A stretch of 64,000 nt of DNA from Cinchona pubescens (Eukaryota > Streptophyta > Magnoliopsida > Gentianales > Rubiaceae). This document shows positions 34,671 to 46,981 of this stretch, one piece after another. The first letter of the stretch is position 1. Each line of letters starts with the position of its first letter. The position numbers were made by a program, and so were the translations under genes. The stretch spans positions 843,501-907,500 of the forward strand of contig JANKKI010000268.1 of assembly GCA_025175665.1 (NCBI GenBank). The letters run 5' to 3'. Below the pieces are notes generated by a model, which saw only the letters and a list, made by a program, of their open reading frames with translations, was not told the DNA's origin and made no database searches.

Positions 34671-37600
34671 AAAAGCAAGCAAACAAACAAACCAAACCTT
34701 ATTTTCACTAAGTAGGGTTGGCTGCATGAATTCTACTATGTCATTACGCTCTATCATAGACTATATCCTTCTTAATTTCTAAATAGGCTATATCTTTCTT
34801 ACAAATTATCAGCCAAGTCTTTTTCGGTCTTTCCTTATCCTTCTTAGGTTGACTACAGTCTCTAAATTCTACTCGCCTGACATGTGTTTCTACTGGCCTT
34901 CTTGACACATGACCTAACTACCTTAAGTATGTTTCTCTTATTTTCTCATCAATAGGTGTTACTCTAATCTTACCACGAATATACTCATTGCGTATCTACC
35001 CACATATCCATCTCAACATTCATATTTCTACTACTCTCATCTTTTGCTCGTGTATATAATTTACTACCTAACATTCAGACCCATAAAAAATTACTGGCCT
35101 AATTGCCGTTCTATAAAATTTATCCTTAAGTGGTAAAGGAATTTTTCGGTCGCATAATATTTCCGATACCATTCTCCATTTATTCCAACTTGCTTATACT
35201 GAAGAACTGAACATAAATACTGAACATAATATTTTTGATGCTATTCTCCTGATATCCGATACTATCACTTATTCTATTCCTACGTGCATTTTTGCTAAAC
35301 TTGAATTCCATATATTCTATTTTTGATTTACTAAGTCTAAATACCCTTTTGCCTCAAATACCTCTCTCCAGACCTCGAGTTAACATTAACCCTATTATTT
35401 TTTTCATATACTAAAACAATGTCGTCTACAAATAACATACACCATGGTATATTCTCCTGTATTCATCTGTGACCAATGCAAATAGATAAGAATTTAGAGT
35501 TGAACCTTAGTGTAAACCTATATTTATAAGGAACTCTCGTATCAACCCTCCTAGCTTGTAACCACATCCCTATACATCTCGTTTATTGTTTCTATATATG
35601 CTACTCTGACTCTTCTTTTTTTTTTAGAACTCTCCACATAATTTCTCTAGGGACTCTATCATATGCCTTTTCAAAATCAACAAAAAATCATGTGCATATC
35701 CTTTTCCTTATCATGTATCTCTCAATAAGTCTCTTTAAGAAATGTATGGTTTTAGTAGTTGATCTCTCTAGCATGAAACCAAACTAATTATTTGACACTT
35801 TAGTCTATTTTCTTAACCTTCTTTCTATCACCCTTTCCTAAAGTTTCATGATCGTATAACTCATTAATTTAATAGCTCTATATTTCGCACAATTTTATAT
35901 ATCCCCCTTGTTTTTTAATATGGGTATGGGAGTACTCTTCTTCCATTAGTTGGGCATCTTTCTACTCTTTAATGTTTTATTGAAAAGATTGGTAAGGTAA
36001 CTTATGCCTTTCTTTCCTAAGCATTTTCATACCTGAATTGAAATATCATTGGGGCCAATTACTTTTCCTTTCTCCTTCTTCTTCAAATCCTCCTCCATCT
36101 CTGATTCCTGAATCCTTCGATAATACAATACACATCTATACTCCTCAGACTTGTCTAACTCTCCCAAGATGATATTGTCTCCATTATCTTCATTGAATAG
36201 TTGATGGAAGTATCTCTCATATCTTTCCTTAATTTCCTCATCTCTTATTAGTACCTTATTATTTCATCCTTGATAGACATGATTTGGATTAAGTACTTCG
36301 TCCTATGGGCTCCTACTTTAAGAATTTTATAAATATCTAGCACTCTTTCCTTAGCAATTCTAATTTTTGGTAAAATTCTTCAAAAGTCCTATCACTCACT
36401 TTACTTTCAGCCTTTTTTGCTGCCTTTTTAGCAAGGTTATATTTCTCAATATTTTTTTCAGTTCTACAACTATATAGAGTCTTATAGTTAGCCCTCTAAA
36501 TTTTGATTTTATCTTGTACACTTTCATCCTACCACCAATATTCCTTATTCATAGAGGCATAGTCTCTTGACTCTCCAAGTATCTTCATAGTCACTTTCTC
36601 ACTCTAATTGTCATGTTATTCTATAAAAATGTCAGATTCTCCTTGTAAGTCCCAAATACTTTGTTCTAACAAATCTTTCCTATAAATTTCTTCTTTTTCC
36701 TTCTTTAAATTCTTAATTTGGCTAGGTTCCTTCTCTTAATGTGTTGTTTAAGCCTCAAGTTCACCTCTAAAAACCTATCTTGTGAGGTTAAACTTTCTCC
36801 GGGTATGATTTTACATTCTCTACAAACCCTTCTATCTCTTTTTCTTGTGAGGAGAAAGTCATTCAATTTGTGACTTTGTTAAACCACTTTTAAAGATAAC
36901 TAAATGTTCCCCTTCTTCTTGAAAAAAATATTGATAATACAAAGATCGAATGTCATTCCAAACTCTGAGATTGATTTTCTTTCTTTTTTTCTCCCCCCGT
37001 AACCATATCCCCTATGCACTTCTTCATAACCCTCATTATCTCTTCCCACATGTCTATTTAGGTAAGCTCCTATAAAAATTTGCTCACCTTGGGAAACACT
37101 ACCTATCATCTCATCTAAATCTTCCAAAAATTTAGCCTAAATAGACTCATCTAGACCTAGTTGAGGTGTATAAAAACTAAAGATAATAGTTTCACGTCCT
37201 AAAATTAATTTGAGAAACATAATCCTATTTCTTTTCTTAGTCACCTGCACTACTTCGCCTTCATCGACCCATCTATAATAATATCTGCCCCATTTTTAAT
37301 CCTGTTTAATCCTAAGTACCAGAGTTTAAATTCTAAATTATCAAATAGCTTAGCCTTTCCTCCTACCCATTTGAGTGTCTGTTGTAAACACAAAATATTC
37401 TTCTCCTAATCCTTGTATCTACCACTTCTATTGATTTACTAGTATGAGTTCTAATATTTTAAGTTTCTATTCTAATCTTATGAACATTTTTCTTCTCCAA
37501 TACTCTCAACCTATTATGTGAGGACTCTTGCATATTTTTCACAATACCCGGACCCCATGGAGATGTAGCGACCCTTGCCCATTATTCGCCCCACTCAGGC

Positions 37601-37771
37601 AATGGGACACATCACTTATGGGAAATGCCCTAACATTAGCTCAATATCGTAGTGGACTCATGTAATCATATTGATAAAGTTTTACGTTGACTATCGACAT
37701 AACACAACCCTTCTCCATTACCTGGGTTTGGGACCGGCTATGTTAAGAAAAACTTGACATAGGAGGAGTTT
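34671..37771 (-). mobile_element. RTE-clade LINE, dead copy, with ~18-bp target duplication
   Basis: Read on the minus strand: endonuclease (36900-37300; SVSQGEQIFIGAYLN then RHVGRDNEGYEEVHRGYGYG), RT (KLMSYTIMKL near 35850, RPREIMWRV-like end with FEKAYDRVP near 35650, FVDDIVLVYEK near 35420) and the C-terminal MRETYLRWFGHVSRRP-type region near 34880-34960. This is the RTE order with one ORF. Stops and shifts are frequent. The flanks TTGTTAGTCTGTTAGCAA (34653-34670) and TTGTTAGTCTGCTTGCAA (37772-37789) differ at two bases and look like the target duplication, showing it jumped into the surrounding LTR element. Confidence 0.85.
36900..37300 (-). pseudogene. RTE endonuclease remnant
   Basis: The open piece at 36900-37127 reads MEDLDEMIGSVSQGEQIFIG, AYLNRHVGRDNEGYEEVHRG and YGYGGRKKERKSISEFGMTF. 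It follows the RTE endonuclease stretch around the GDFNGHVG motif, which is degraded here to GAYLNRHVG. More N-terminal fragments continue to about 37300 in shifting frames. Confidence 0.8.
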
Positions 37772-38093
37772 TTGTTAGTCTGCTTGCAATGAGTGTAAAA
37801 ATGAAGTATGACATCAGAGCATTTTTTATGTTTGTTGTAATTGATAGACTACATGAGTTCAAGTGTTAGTGGAGAACTGAGTATTGTGTACTGAACTCTT
37901 CAATGATCCTTTGAGCAAATAGTTGGTTAAATTTGAATTTCTTTTATCCCCAAAGGTAAAGTTGCGTATCATCACTATTGTCCAGTCTTGGGACTTGCTT
38001 GTCAGTTTCGAGAATACTTAGTTTCCATGGTTGATTGATTTTCTATGACGTATTAATAGATTGTGTTGTAAAGGCATTTTTTATATTTTTTTC

Positions 38094-38219
38094 TGTCATT
38101 AATTATTAGTTTATTTTATTTGAAAGACTTATAAAAATGCCTTTACAACACAATATAGATTGTGTTGTAAAGGAATTTTTATAAGTCTTTCAAATAAAAT
38201 AAACTAATAATTAATGAGA
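38094..38219. repeat. 61-bp inverted repeat (hairpin) with 4-base loop
   Basis: 38094-38154 and 38159-38219 are reverse complements apart from two positions, separated by ATAG. The arm runs from GTCATTAATTATTAGTTTAT to CCTTTACAACACAAT. A third partial copy, GATTGTGTTGTAAAGGCATT, lies just upstream at about 38058. The transcript would form a near-perfect stem. Confidence 0.92.
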
Positions 38220-38479
38220 GAAGAAAAAACTTTATAAGGGGATGGGCCCTTTGACCAAGGCGAATCGCCCAAGCTCTCAACCAGTATTGCAAGTGGCAAG
38301 GTGGCCAATCAGCTCGTTGTATGATACTTTGATTTTTTTTTTCCTTTGACTTTTGCTTTTTGTTTTTGCACTTGGCTCTTTCTCTTTTTCTTTACCTTTT
38401 CATTTTGACCCCCCCCTTTTTTTTTCTTTTGTACTCTTTTTTTCTTGGCTTTTTAGCTTTGTAAGGTAATACAATAAAA

Positions 38480-39530
38480 ATTGTACATGAAGGGGGCTAC
38501 CAGAAAAGTGAGTCTAAAGGGTCTACTAGAGGGTAGACCTGGAGGGGTTACCTGAAAACCATGCCTAGAAGGGGGCTACTATAGAGGTGAGCCTGAATAG
38601 TGTCCGACTTTTTTGTATAGAGGCCTACATTCTACCAGAGTATCATATTAATATTCAGGAGAATACCTGTTGTCAAAAAATTTTCTGATATACAAGTGTG
38701 ATCTTTCTCTGCATCTGTAAGTAGTTTTATCTATTTGCTTACACATTTTGTCAGACAATAGTTTTCTGACTTAAAAAACTGCATAGGAGATGGAAATGTC
38801 CTTGTCAAATTTTTTTTGTGACTAGGATGATAATTATGAATTTGAACCTTGGAGAAATCTATCAAATGGCTGAGAGAATTTTTCAAATAAAACCAAAGGG
38901 TTAAACATAGGACGGTATAAGAAGAGGGGGTGACTAGCCAACCCTCTAGAGAGAGGACGATCAGGAAACACTCGTTCTACTAGTGTAAAGAAGGATTTTA
39001 AAGTGTCTAATTTTTTGACACCCTAAGTAATGATCTAATGTAAATGACTTGAGTATTTTTAGTTAGCACTCCTTGGTAGAAGAGAGTTGTACTACTGTAT
39101 AGCTTAGTCTATTTTACGAGAGTATGGTTCTAGAGGGGTGACTAACCAAGCCTCCTTGTGGATGGCAGTCAAACAAGTAACCAAAAGAGATTCCATATGG
39201 ACTTAATAATTTGGTGTAGGAATTCTAATATTTAGAATTTTTTGTACTATAACCTCTTGGAAGTTGTGCATTGTTTGGTGATGACACTCAAAGAGGGGTA
39301 GTTATGAATCAAAACTCCTTGAACATGTTTATATTCTTTCTCTAGTGTAGGAGTTTTGTGTAATATTTTTGTGAGTTAGCGTCAACATTTAATTTTTTTC
39401 CCAACCAACAAGAAGTAAGAACTTAATGAAAATTTAATCAAAGAAGGAATGATAAGCCACTCCCTTACGAAGAGGGGGTAGCTAGCTAATCCCCATTGAA
39501 GGGGCGACCAATCAAGCCTTTCCTTTAGCA
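38480..39530. repeat. Degenerate array of GGGG/GACTA-GCC units
   Basis: Irregularly spaced variants of one phrase recur: AAGGGGGCTACCAGAAAAG, GGAGGGGTTACCTGAAAACC, AGAAGGGGGCTACTATAGAG, AGAGGGGGTGACTAGCCAAC, AGAGGGGTGACTAACCAAGC and AGAGGGGGTAGCTAGCTAAT. The spacing is not constant, so it is an old decayed array rather than a fresh tandem repeat. Confidence 0.5.
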
Positions 39531-40924
39531 TGGGGTTATACTTGTGCCTTTTGAATGTAACAATGTTCATGCTTATTTTGTAGTGGTTACTTATCATGAT
39601 GTGATGTTTGCTCAGACCAAGGTGGTTGAAGTAATTGCTAAGAAAGAAGCTGACACTAGGTTGAGAGCGCAAAGTGTAGTAGTTGGGAATGTGGTTGAAA
39701 GAGAGTCATGATCTATGGCATCTCTTCCGAAAAAAGAAACTAAACTTGACTTGTTCCGTCATGAGAAAGACTGAGAAAGGAGCGTTTGCTGCCGTTATGT
39801 AAGATCTGTCACAGACAACCACTCGAAGTATTTCTGACAAGAAATATATTTCCTTTTGGTTGGCGAATAATGACTTTTTGTTGATGGATAAGTCAATAGG
39901 TAAGTACTTGATATGCTTTGTTTTGAAGATTCCTAGGGGCAGTCAAAGGAGTCATCTTTACAAATTTGGCATTGAGTAGTTACTACCACATTGCCAATGT
40001 AAGTATGTAGTATATTCTCTTTTCGAATTGAGATATACATCTTGTACTTAGATTTATTTTGAGGGTGAAAATACATGTCTATCACAATAAGTTGGTGACA
40101 ACTTGTCATAACCATGAATTTATCATCATGAGGTCTGATGATAATATCAGCATCCTAGAATGGAGGCTAATAGTAGCCAAGGCAGACTTCTCTAAAGGGG
40201 GCATTTCATCTCAATAACATGATCAAAGGTTAGAGATGAAGATCAAGGTCTTTGAAGGTTAGTCCATTCTACAAAGGAGCTACTAGCAAGCAGAGAGAAA
40301 AGAAAGAGACTTATTGATGATAGAGAACTGATTCCAGAAAAAGCTTTAGCTTTGTTAGGAAGCCGCTATAGCATTTTTATCCGAACTTGGATATACTTAG
40401 ATTTCCCTTAGCAACAAAAAGGCGGTAAGGGTTTCGCAAACATTGAAATTAGGACATCTTTCTTCTGACTAAAATTTAAGCGGTCATAAATAAATGAGGG
40501 CGATAATGCCTTAGGAGTAGCAATGTGGTAGAGCAAGACAATCTCTCTTTCCTTGTACTTAGTAGCATCTTTGTTGCATTGGGCTGGCTAGTAGGATCAC
40601 AGTGTATAGCTTTCGTCCTTCTAAGTCACATAACTTGAGAAATAATAATACTTCAAGAATTTCCTTCAGTAGTTTTGCTTTTGCTTGGTATTTCTTTGTA
40701 AGCGTATGAGAGTGCTTCAGAAAGTTGCAAAGTATTAACTCTTGGACATTGCTGATTCTTTTGGTAAACTTCTTACTTACTTGTTGGACACTGTACTGAA
40801 CATATCCTTAATAATGCTAACACGTTATTGAGTGTCAAGTAGTAACTTGCTAATTTGTTTAGAAATTTACCATAGGTGTCAATGAGCTGCTTGATGCCGT
40901 TTTCTTGTTGACTAGCAAGAGTTA

Positions 40925-41215
40925 GATTTTTTTTTGTTGGAGATAGCTCCATAAATCATTGTAGATTCAAGATTGTCTTTCTATTTACTAGTAGAAGTTA
41001 AGATTTTTTGATGTGGTACCATCCTCTTTATTAGAGTTAGGATTTTTGTTGTGTTACATCTTCTTGCGGCTAGCTAGAGTAAGAGTTTTTCACCTCATTT
41101 TTGCTTGAAAAAAAGTTAGATTTTTTGGTACAATCCTTCTAAATGAGTAGAAGTTAGGGTTTTGTACTGTGCTTTTACATGAGAAGAAGTTATACTTTTT
41201 GTATGCTTGTTTATG
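40925..41215. repeat. Degenerate array of AGAAGTTAGGATTTTT units
   Basis: Six or seven variants of (AGAA)GTTAGATTTTTT recur about every 40-60 bases (for example at 40928, 40997, 41034, 41121, 41151 and 41189), each followed by a T/G-rich gap and CATCCTTCT-like text. This is unlike the surrounding sequence and non-coding in appearance. Confidence 0.55.
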
Positions 41216-43483
41216 GGCTTGGAGTCCTTAGCGATCAACAAGGCATTTGATAATTGTATTTTTAGGCTCATGTAGTCCATTGAAGTTGTGAGATGTCATA
41301 TTGAAATACTTAGTCTTGCCTCTTTATCGTGCAAAAAATGTTGAAAAAATATAATGAGCTCTTAATAGACAAGATATTGCTTTTCTCCTACAATGCTGAT
41401 TCTAGTTGTTAGTAGAAGAGATTTCTGACAATGTGGTATTGAAAGTGATTCCCTTAGCCTTTCAGACAATCAACAGGTAGGAGTATTTAAATTACCGAGA
41501 GATATAGATAGTTAATTGAAGAGTTGAACTTTTTATATAAGTAGCTTGGAGGCTGGATGGCTCGAAGGCCAAATATTTCGAAGGAATTTTTGTAGTTGGT
41601 GGCTGCTGAAGATCATGCAACATTATTTAAACTTATTTGAAGTCTGTTGGAGAACATGTAATTGCTCCGAGATTTATAGATGCTGAAGTATATCTGATTT
41701 TGTACACTGCATACCAATTTCCTTAGCCAAATCAAGGCCATGTAGTTTTTGGCTATTGATGATGAGTATCAAGCCACCAAGTACATTAGAGAAGGGAAAC
41801 AGGAAGAAGCTGATCAATCATGGTATAATTAAAAACGAGGCTTCTCTTAATAATAAGACTTGAACTAGTTGTATGCTGTTATGTTATTGATATGCTAGCT
41901 GATTGTCTATAAAGCTAGACTTGCACTTTGTAGTTGCACTGGTTGCTCCAACTCTTCAATAAGGATGAGCTTAGACTTCAAGTTTCAAGGCTTAACTTGA
42001 CCATACAATAGGCAGACTTTTGAGATAGAGATGATGCTAGCAAATATTGGAATGTGTAGCTTGTAACTCTTAGTGAGAAGGTAGCAGTTAACTGAGTCTG
42101 ACAAAGTTGCACTCCATACTTAGTAGAAGAGTGTCATTGCAGTCCAAGTTCTTCTGCTATAGTGGTTGAACTAAAGTCACTGGAGAGTTAGTTCCTTGTG
42201 TGAGAATGTTACACTTATTATGATATTATCACTCACGTTCAAAAGGAATCTCCACCATGTTGAGCTAGGATGCATTATATTCATGATGATTTGAACTTAA
42301 TGAAATGTCTTGGTTTGGAATTCCTTAGGGAAATCTTCTAGATGTAGAATTTTAAGTGATTGCTTAGTGGGGTGCTACTTTTATTTTACTTGGAGATCAC
42401 TGAATCCCATAAGTATACTTGGTCATGACCTGATCATAACCACATTAGATGTTCTTCATGAAGGAGAAAGAGTCTCTTCTTGAATAGATACTAATGTTGT
42501 CATTCTTTTTGCGTATACTTCTCAATGTACACTCTATTCTAGGCCCTGAGCGGCATCTTCGTTATATAGATGTCTTTGGTGTTAATTCCACATTTTTTGC
42601 TTAGTATCAGGGAAGAACTTCTAACACTCAACTAGGTTGCAATTCCATGGTGGTATTCTCATTGCATTTATCATCTTAAGCATTCATTTTTGAGAAATTT
42701 CTTCTACTGACTGATGCAGATGCCTCCATCTTTTGATGTGTCCCTAGGCAATTGACACAGGCGAGTGAGTGCTAGCTTGGGCAACTTGCTCAACTCTTAT
42801 TATCTTTGTTGAAGAGTAAGAAATTTCTGATGTTGGGGCTTTTTGATTTACTTGATTAGGATCTAGTTCTGCTCCTTGCTAGATTCCTACCTTCCGAGTA
42901 AGTGAGAGAGGAAAGGGATAGACGATGTATACTTGCCTTCGCGATTAGAAGTGTGCTTGGGAGGCCTTTCACGACATTTTCCCTGCCTTCTGTGATCTGG
43001 CCATTGACTTATCAATTTCTACATCCGTAGGTTTTTGTAACTCTTATATATTTCTCTAGTGGATGACAGACTACATGAAGAACTTGACTGGAAAATCCTA
43101 ACAGCGGAGCCTATTGATCTTGTGGATCAGCATAAGGAGGTATTCTATGCTAGGAGAACCATTGATGATTTTCTAGATCATGAGGCTTCTTTTGCCATGT
43201 AATGAATGTAATTGATTCCCTCAATGTGTGGTAGTTTCCAGATCAAAGGTGTTGGAATTAGTTACTAATTCTTATCATAGGGAAGTTCCGTGTCCTAGGT
43301 AAAGGAGGGAGAAATGTTTTTGATTATAAGGGTCAGTTCTTTGATAGCCAGATGAGAATTGGTTGCTAGGGGACCAACAAAGTTTTTGTTTCAAGTAGTT
43401 CACATGTATTAACAATTATTATTCAAGTATAGTGAAGATTTAGTGGCAAGGCTAGCAGCACTTTTATGGTTTTTTTTTGGTAT

Positions 43484-43874
43484 CCCATAGATGACGCCAA
43501 ACTTATTTCTAGTAAAATTTGCTTAGGTCCCAACTTGTAGTTCCTGCTACAAAGAACCAACAAAAAAAAAAGCTGGGGCAATGGAGGCTGCCCTGGAGAC
43601 ACTTCAATGCTTAACTCAGTAAGAGTTGTAAATGATAGACTGTCAGCCATTTGTAATTGATAGAGATAATCATGTGTTTGTATAATTTTTTGTGTAGGAT
43701 TATGTAAAAACATACCATATTTATAGGAGTTCTAATGAACTTACCAAAGCCTGTGGAGATAACGGCTTAGATCGAGGGTCCAAGTCTGTTGGCAGATCGG
43801 GATTGAGTACCTTAGGTGTATGTGACCGAGACATATGGCTGAGTTTTAATGACTTCCAAATTATATCGCAACAA
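43484..43874 (-). repeat. LTR (5' copy) and primer-site region of Tat-like element
   Basis: The LTR runs from about 43874 to 43510 on the minus strand, starting TTGTTGCGATATAATTTGG; the phrase TTTGGCGTCATCTATGGG follows. The minus-strand open frame at 43423-43713 lies in this LTR and is not a gene. Confidence 0.65.
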
Positions 43875-43879
43875 CACAA

Positions 43880-45670
43880 TTTGCAGAAAGAAAAATTGAA
43901 ATCAAAATATTTTATTGGATTCCTCCCAAGTCGATTTAAAATACTAGTATTTTGGTGGTCGATTGTTTGAAAATGATGTAATTGAAAACTTAATCTCTTC
44001 TAGTTTTTAAAAGTATTGGAATTGTAAATACTTAGCTCTTTAATCATGTTTTACAATTGTTGAAACATATTTTCATAAAAATTGTTTTCAAATTTCAAAT
44101 AGTAAAATGTTTCTTTAATGTCAAAAACCTAACTCCATGAGATTTTATAGGATCAAGAGAGCAAGTTTCGTGTGAGTTTTATATAAAAGATTAAAAAAAA
44201 AATAGAAAGAAAATAACTTGTAATCAATTATATTTGTGTCCTAATCTATTTTGTACTCTATATGCTTTAGCACTTCTTTTTTGCTTCTTTATCATCCTTG
44301 TTAATCTATAATTATTCTATGCCTTTTGAATCTCATGATTTATTTACGTTTACGATTGTTTAAAGGTATGACATCAAGTCATTTTTCACAAGACTTTGTA
44401 AATACTTTAGAAGATCACAATGTAATTTTGAAAATTCAATTTGTAAGGAACCAAATGTGATAATCAAAATCATTTTTGTAGTAAAATAATTCAGTTTTCA
44501 ATTTTTATGTCCAATGTTATTGAGACCTTTAGAAAGCTTACAAAAATTTCATTAGCTATGCTATAATATGCAACATATGAAAAAAGGTCAAAATAGTGTA
44601 AGCTATAAATAATTACTTCTCCATGTTATTTGCTAAGTATCCTAATTCGATCAAGATGAATTCGAAAAGATAGCTTTAATTGCTAAACCCTAATTTGACA
44701 AATTGAATTAAAACAATAACATTATTAAAACCATGATGACTTAAAGGTAAATATGAGATACGTAGATTGCTAATTAAACCTATAGGTTCTAATCACTGGT
44801 GGCAACTAGCAAACAAGAAAAGAAATTGAAAATGTTGATGAGACACATCTTTATGGGAGAAGCAGTTGGGACAACTGATGTACTTTAGTTTGGTAGTCTT
44901 TCTTCTTTTAATCATTCAAATAATGTTTTAAGCCAAATATAAATTGAATACTTGCAATCTCTAATTGAGTGCTAATTTTAATGATTAACCATAATAATGT
45001 GTATACTTTATAGGCAATTAAATCAACTGATTAAAGAAATGAAGAGAAAAAGAAGAAGATACAGGTCTGAGTAATAGGTTGATATATGAATACATTAAAA
45101 TGATAATCAAAACTCCAAAGTATTAGATATTTATCAAGAAATAAAAAAGGAAATGAAAAAGTAGGATTGGAATCTAAAATGTGTTAAAAAGAAGCTAAAT
45201 TTCTTAAATTGGAAAAATCCATACAAAGAGGAAGGTTCCACCAAATTGCATATAATCGGTATCTCTAAAATAGTTAAACCATTTTGGTTCTCTATTAGTA
45301 AACTAGGTGAGTATAAGGATTGAACAAATTGGAAGAAACTAATTAGATTATACCAATAGCATGTGTCATAGCAAAATTTTTCCATAATAAAATTTTTACA
45401 TTAGGAGGTAAATATAGGACTAAGATGTGAATAGTTTACCTAATTATGCTACCAGTGTCCAAATATGTAATAATTTGTCATAAATTAGTACAAGTAAGTC
45501 GTCCCACGCACCCTAATGAATGTTTGATTAATAAGTACCTCACAATGCATGACCAATGTAAGACTGGTTTTTAACTTTTGAGTTGACCTTCTAAAGGTAT
45601 AAATCATTGCAATACTAAATCTATTACCAGTAACACGGAAAAAATTAAAACAGTGACATATGTTCTTTTA
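43880..45670. other. Unassigned spacer
   Basis: AT-rich sequence; I see no gene, clear repeat or transposon signature here. Confidence 0.4.
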
Positions 45671-46922
45671 GGTTAATTTCACATACCTCCCTTGAGGTTT
45701 ATCGAAATTGTAGGAAACTTTTCTCTGGCTTGAGAAATAACACTTACCTCTTTTACTTATACTAAATGACTATAATAACCTTAATCACATATTAAAATTG
45801 TCCAAAGGAAAACAAAAAACATCTTGCTTCCTTTCCTACTTCCCCTCTCCTCATCGGCTCTCTCATCATTTCCCATACTCATAGTCCTCTCTTTTTTCTC
45901 TTCCTTTTTCATCATTATTATTATTTTTTCACACCACTGTCCATCACAGCCTTATCTCTATGACAAATGCTAACCACCATCTGCCATCCCTCAAACTTTC
46001 ATCAACTCCTCAATTGAGAGAGAAGGACGTCAACATGCTGCCTGGGTTGTTGTTCACATCTTCTTCTTTTTCTCCAATTTTTTGTTTCATCCCTTTCTCT
46101 ACCCTATTCTCTTGAGCCCAACGCAAACCTCCATAGATTCTCTGTTCTTTATCTAATTGAGCTTAAAATCCTATAATTCTCTTCTATAATTTCGTTTTGG
46201 TTCTAATTTAGTGAATATTCTTGGTTTGGCCTAAGGCCTAATGCATTTGGCTTATTTGATTTAGTTTGATTTTTGTTATTTAATATATTGAGACTATGAA
46301 TTATGAGAAATTGCTATGCAGAAAATCTTACATAGAATTGGTTTTGTACATATGTATTTCTTTTCATTCTGTAGTTTGTTCATCCTTTTTTTTATTCTGA
46401 GTGAATGGGTGGAAGAGAATTGCTTTCCTGATTGACTTGGGGAAAGAGGATTATTTTTATTCATTGGTTAATGGTTTGGATGTTCGAGATCATAGGTAGC
46501 AAAATAGAGGTAGTTATTTTGCTGGCTTGGGAAACTTCCATGTGGAAGTATAAGATAGTTTGAAGGCCGCTAGGCTATATAATGGGGAAAAGCATGAGAA
46601 TTCGTAGATGGTAGGTATAGCGAAGAGCGTAGCTACCAAAGGTAAGGATACGCAAGGGGATGTGTGTGTTTGGGATACGAAGGCTAGAAGTTAGTGATGA
46701 TGAAAATAAAAAATATTTCTTTTTGCTTCTCTTAGCAATTTTTTTTTTCTAATAGAGAAGGGTATTTTAGGATAATCATGTGAAGATTTTGATGATGTCA
46801 TCATTTTGGCTGTGTTTTGCTATATTAAAAGTTAAAATAGGGAACGTAGGTATATTTTTTGAAACCTAAGGGAAGGTTGTTGTGATTATGTTAAACCTCA
46901 AGGAAGGAATGTGAAATTAACC
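45671..46922. mobile_element. Non-autonomous TIR element (1.25 kb)
   Basis: Left end GGTTAATTTCACATACCTCC then CTTGAGGTTTA; the right end, reversed, reads GGTTAATTTCACATTCCTTC then CTTGAGGTTTA. The interior has a CT-rich stretch and no ORF of note. TTCTTTTA precedes it (45663-45670) and occurs again at 46928-46935, five bases beyond the right end, so the exact boundary or duplication is unsure. It resembles the element at 48.8 kb. Confidence 0.75.
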
Positions 46923-46981
46923 ATTTTTTCTTTTAATTTTGCCTTATTTTCTTTTATCTTTAGCTAAATTTGAATATGCAT

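Larger units (their letters stand above)
34263..43874 (-). mobile_element. Degenerate Ty3 Tat-like LTR element, no recognisable coding
   Basis: Direct repeats of about 370 bp lie at its ends (34263-34640 and about 43510-43874). On the minus strand the 43.5-kb LTR is followed by TTTGGCGTCATCTATGGG (43484-43501), close to the TTTGGCGCCGTCTGTGGG phrase found after the 5' LTR of many plant Tat-type elements. A purine-rich AGAGTGGGGG precedes the other LTR, as a polypurine tract should. CACAA at 34258-34262 and 43875-43879 may be the target duplication. The interior (37.8-43.5 kb) has no gag or pol that I can recognise, so it is a non-autonomous or very old element. An RTE LINE sits inside. Confidence 0.6.

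Noticed and set aside
34271..43874. Retrozyme with hammerhead ribozyme in the LTR-like repeats
   Set aside because: I looked for the CTGATGAG and GAAAC core boxes in both repeats and did not find the paired core.
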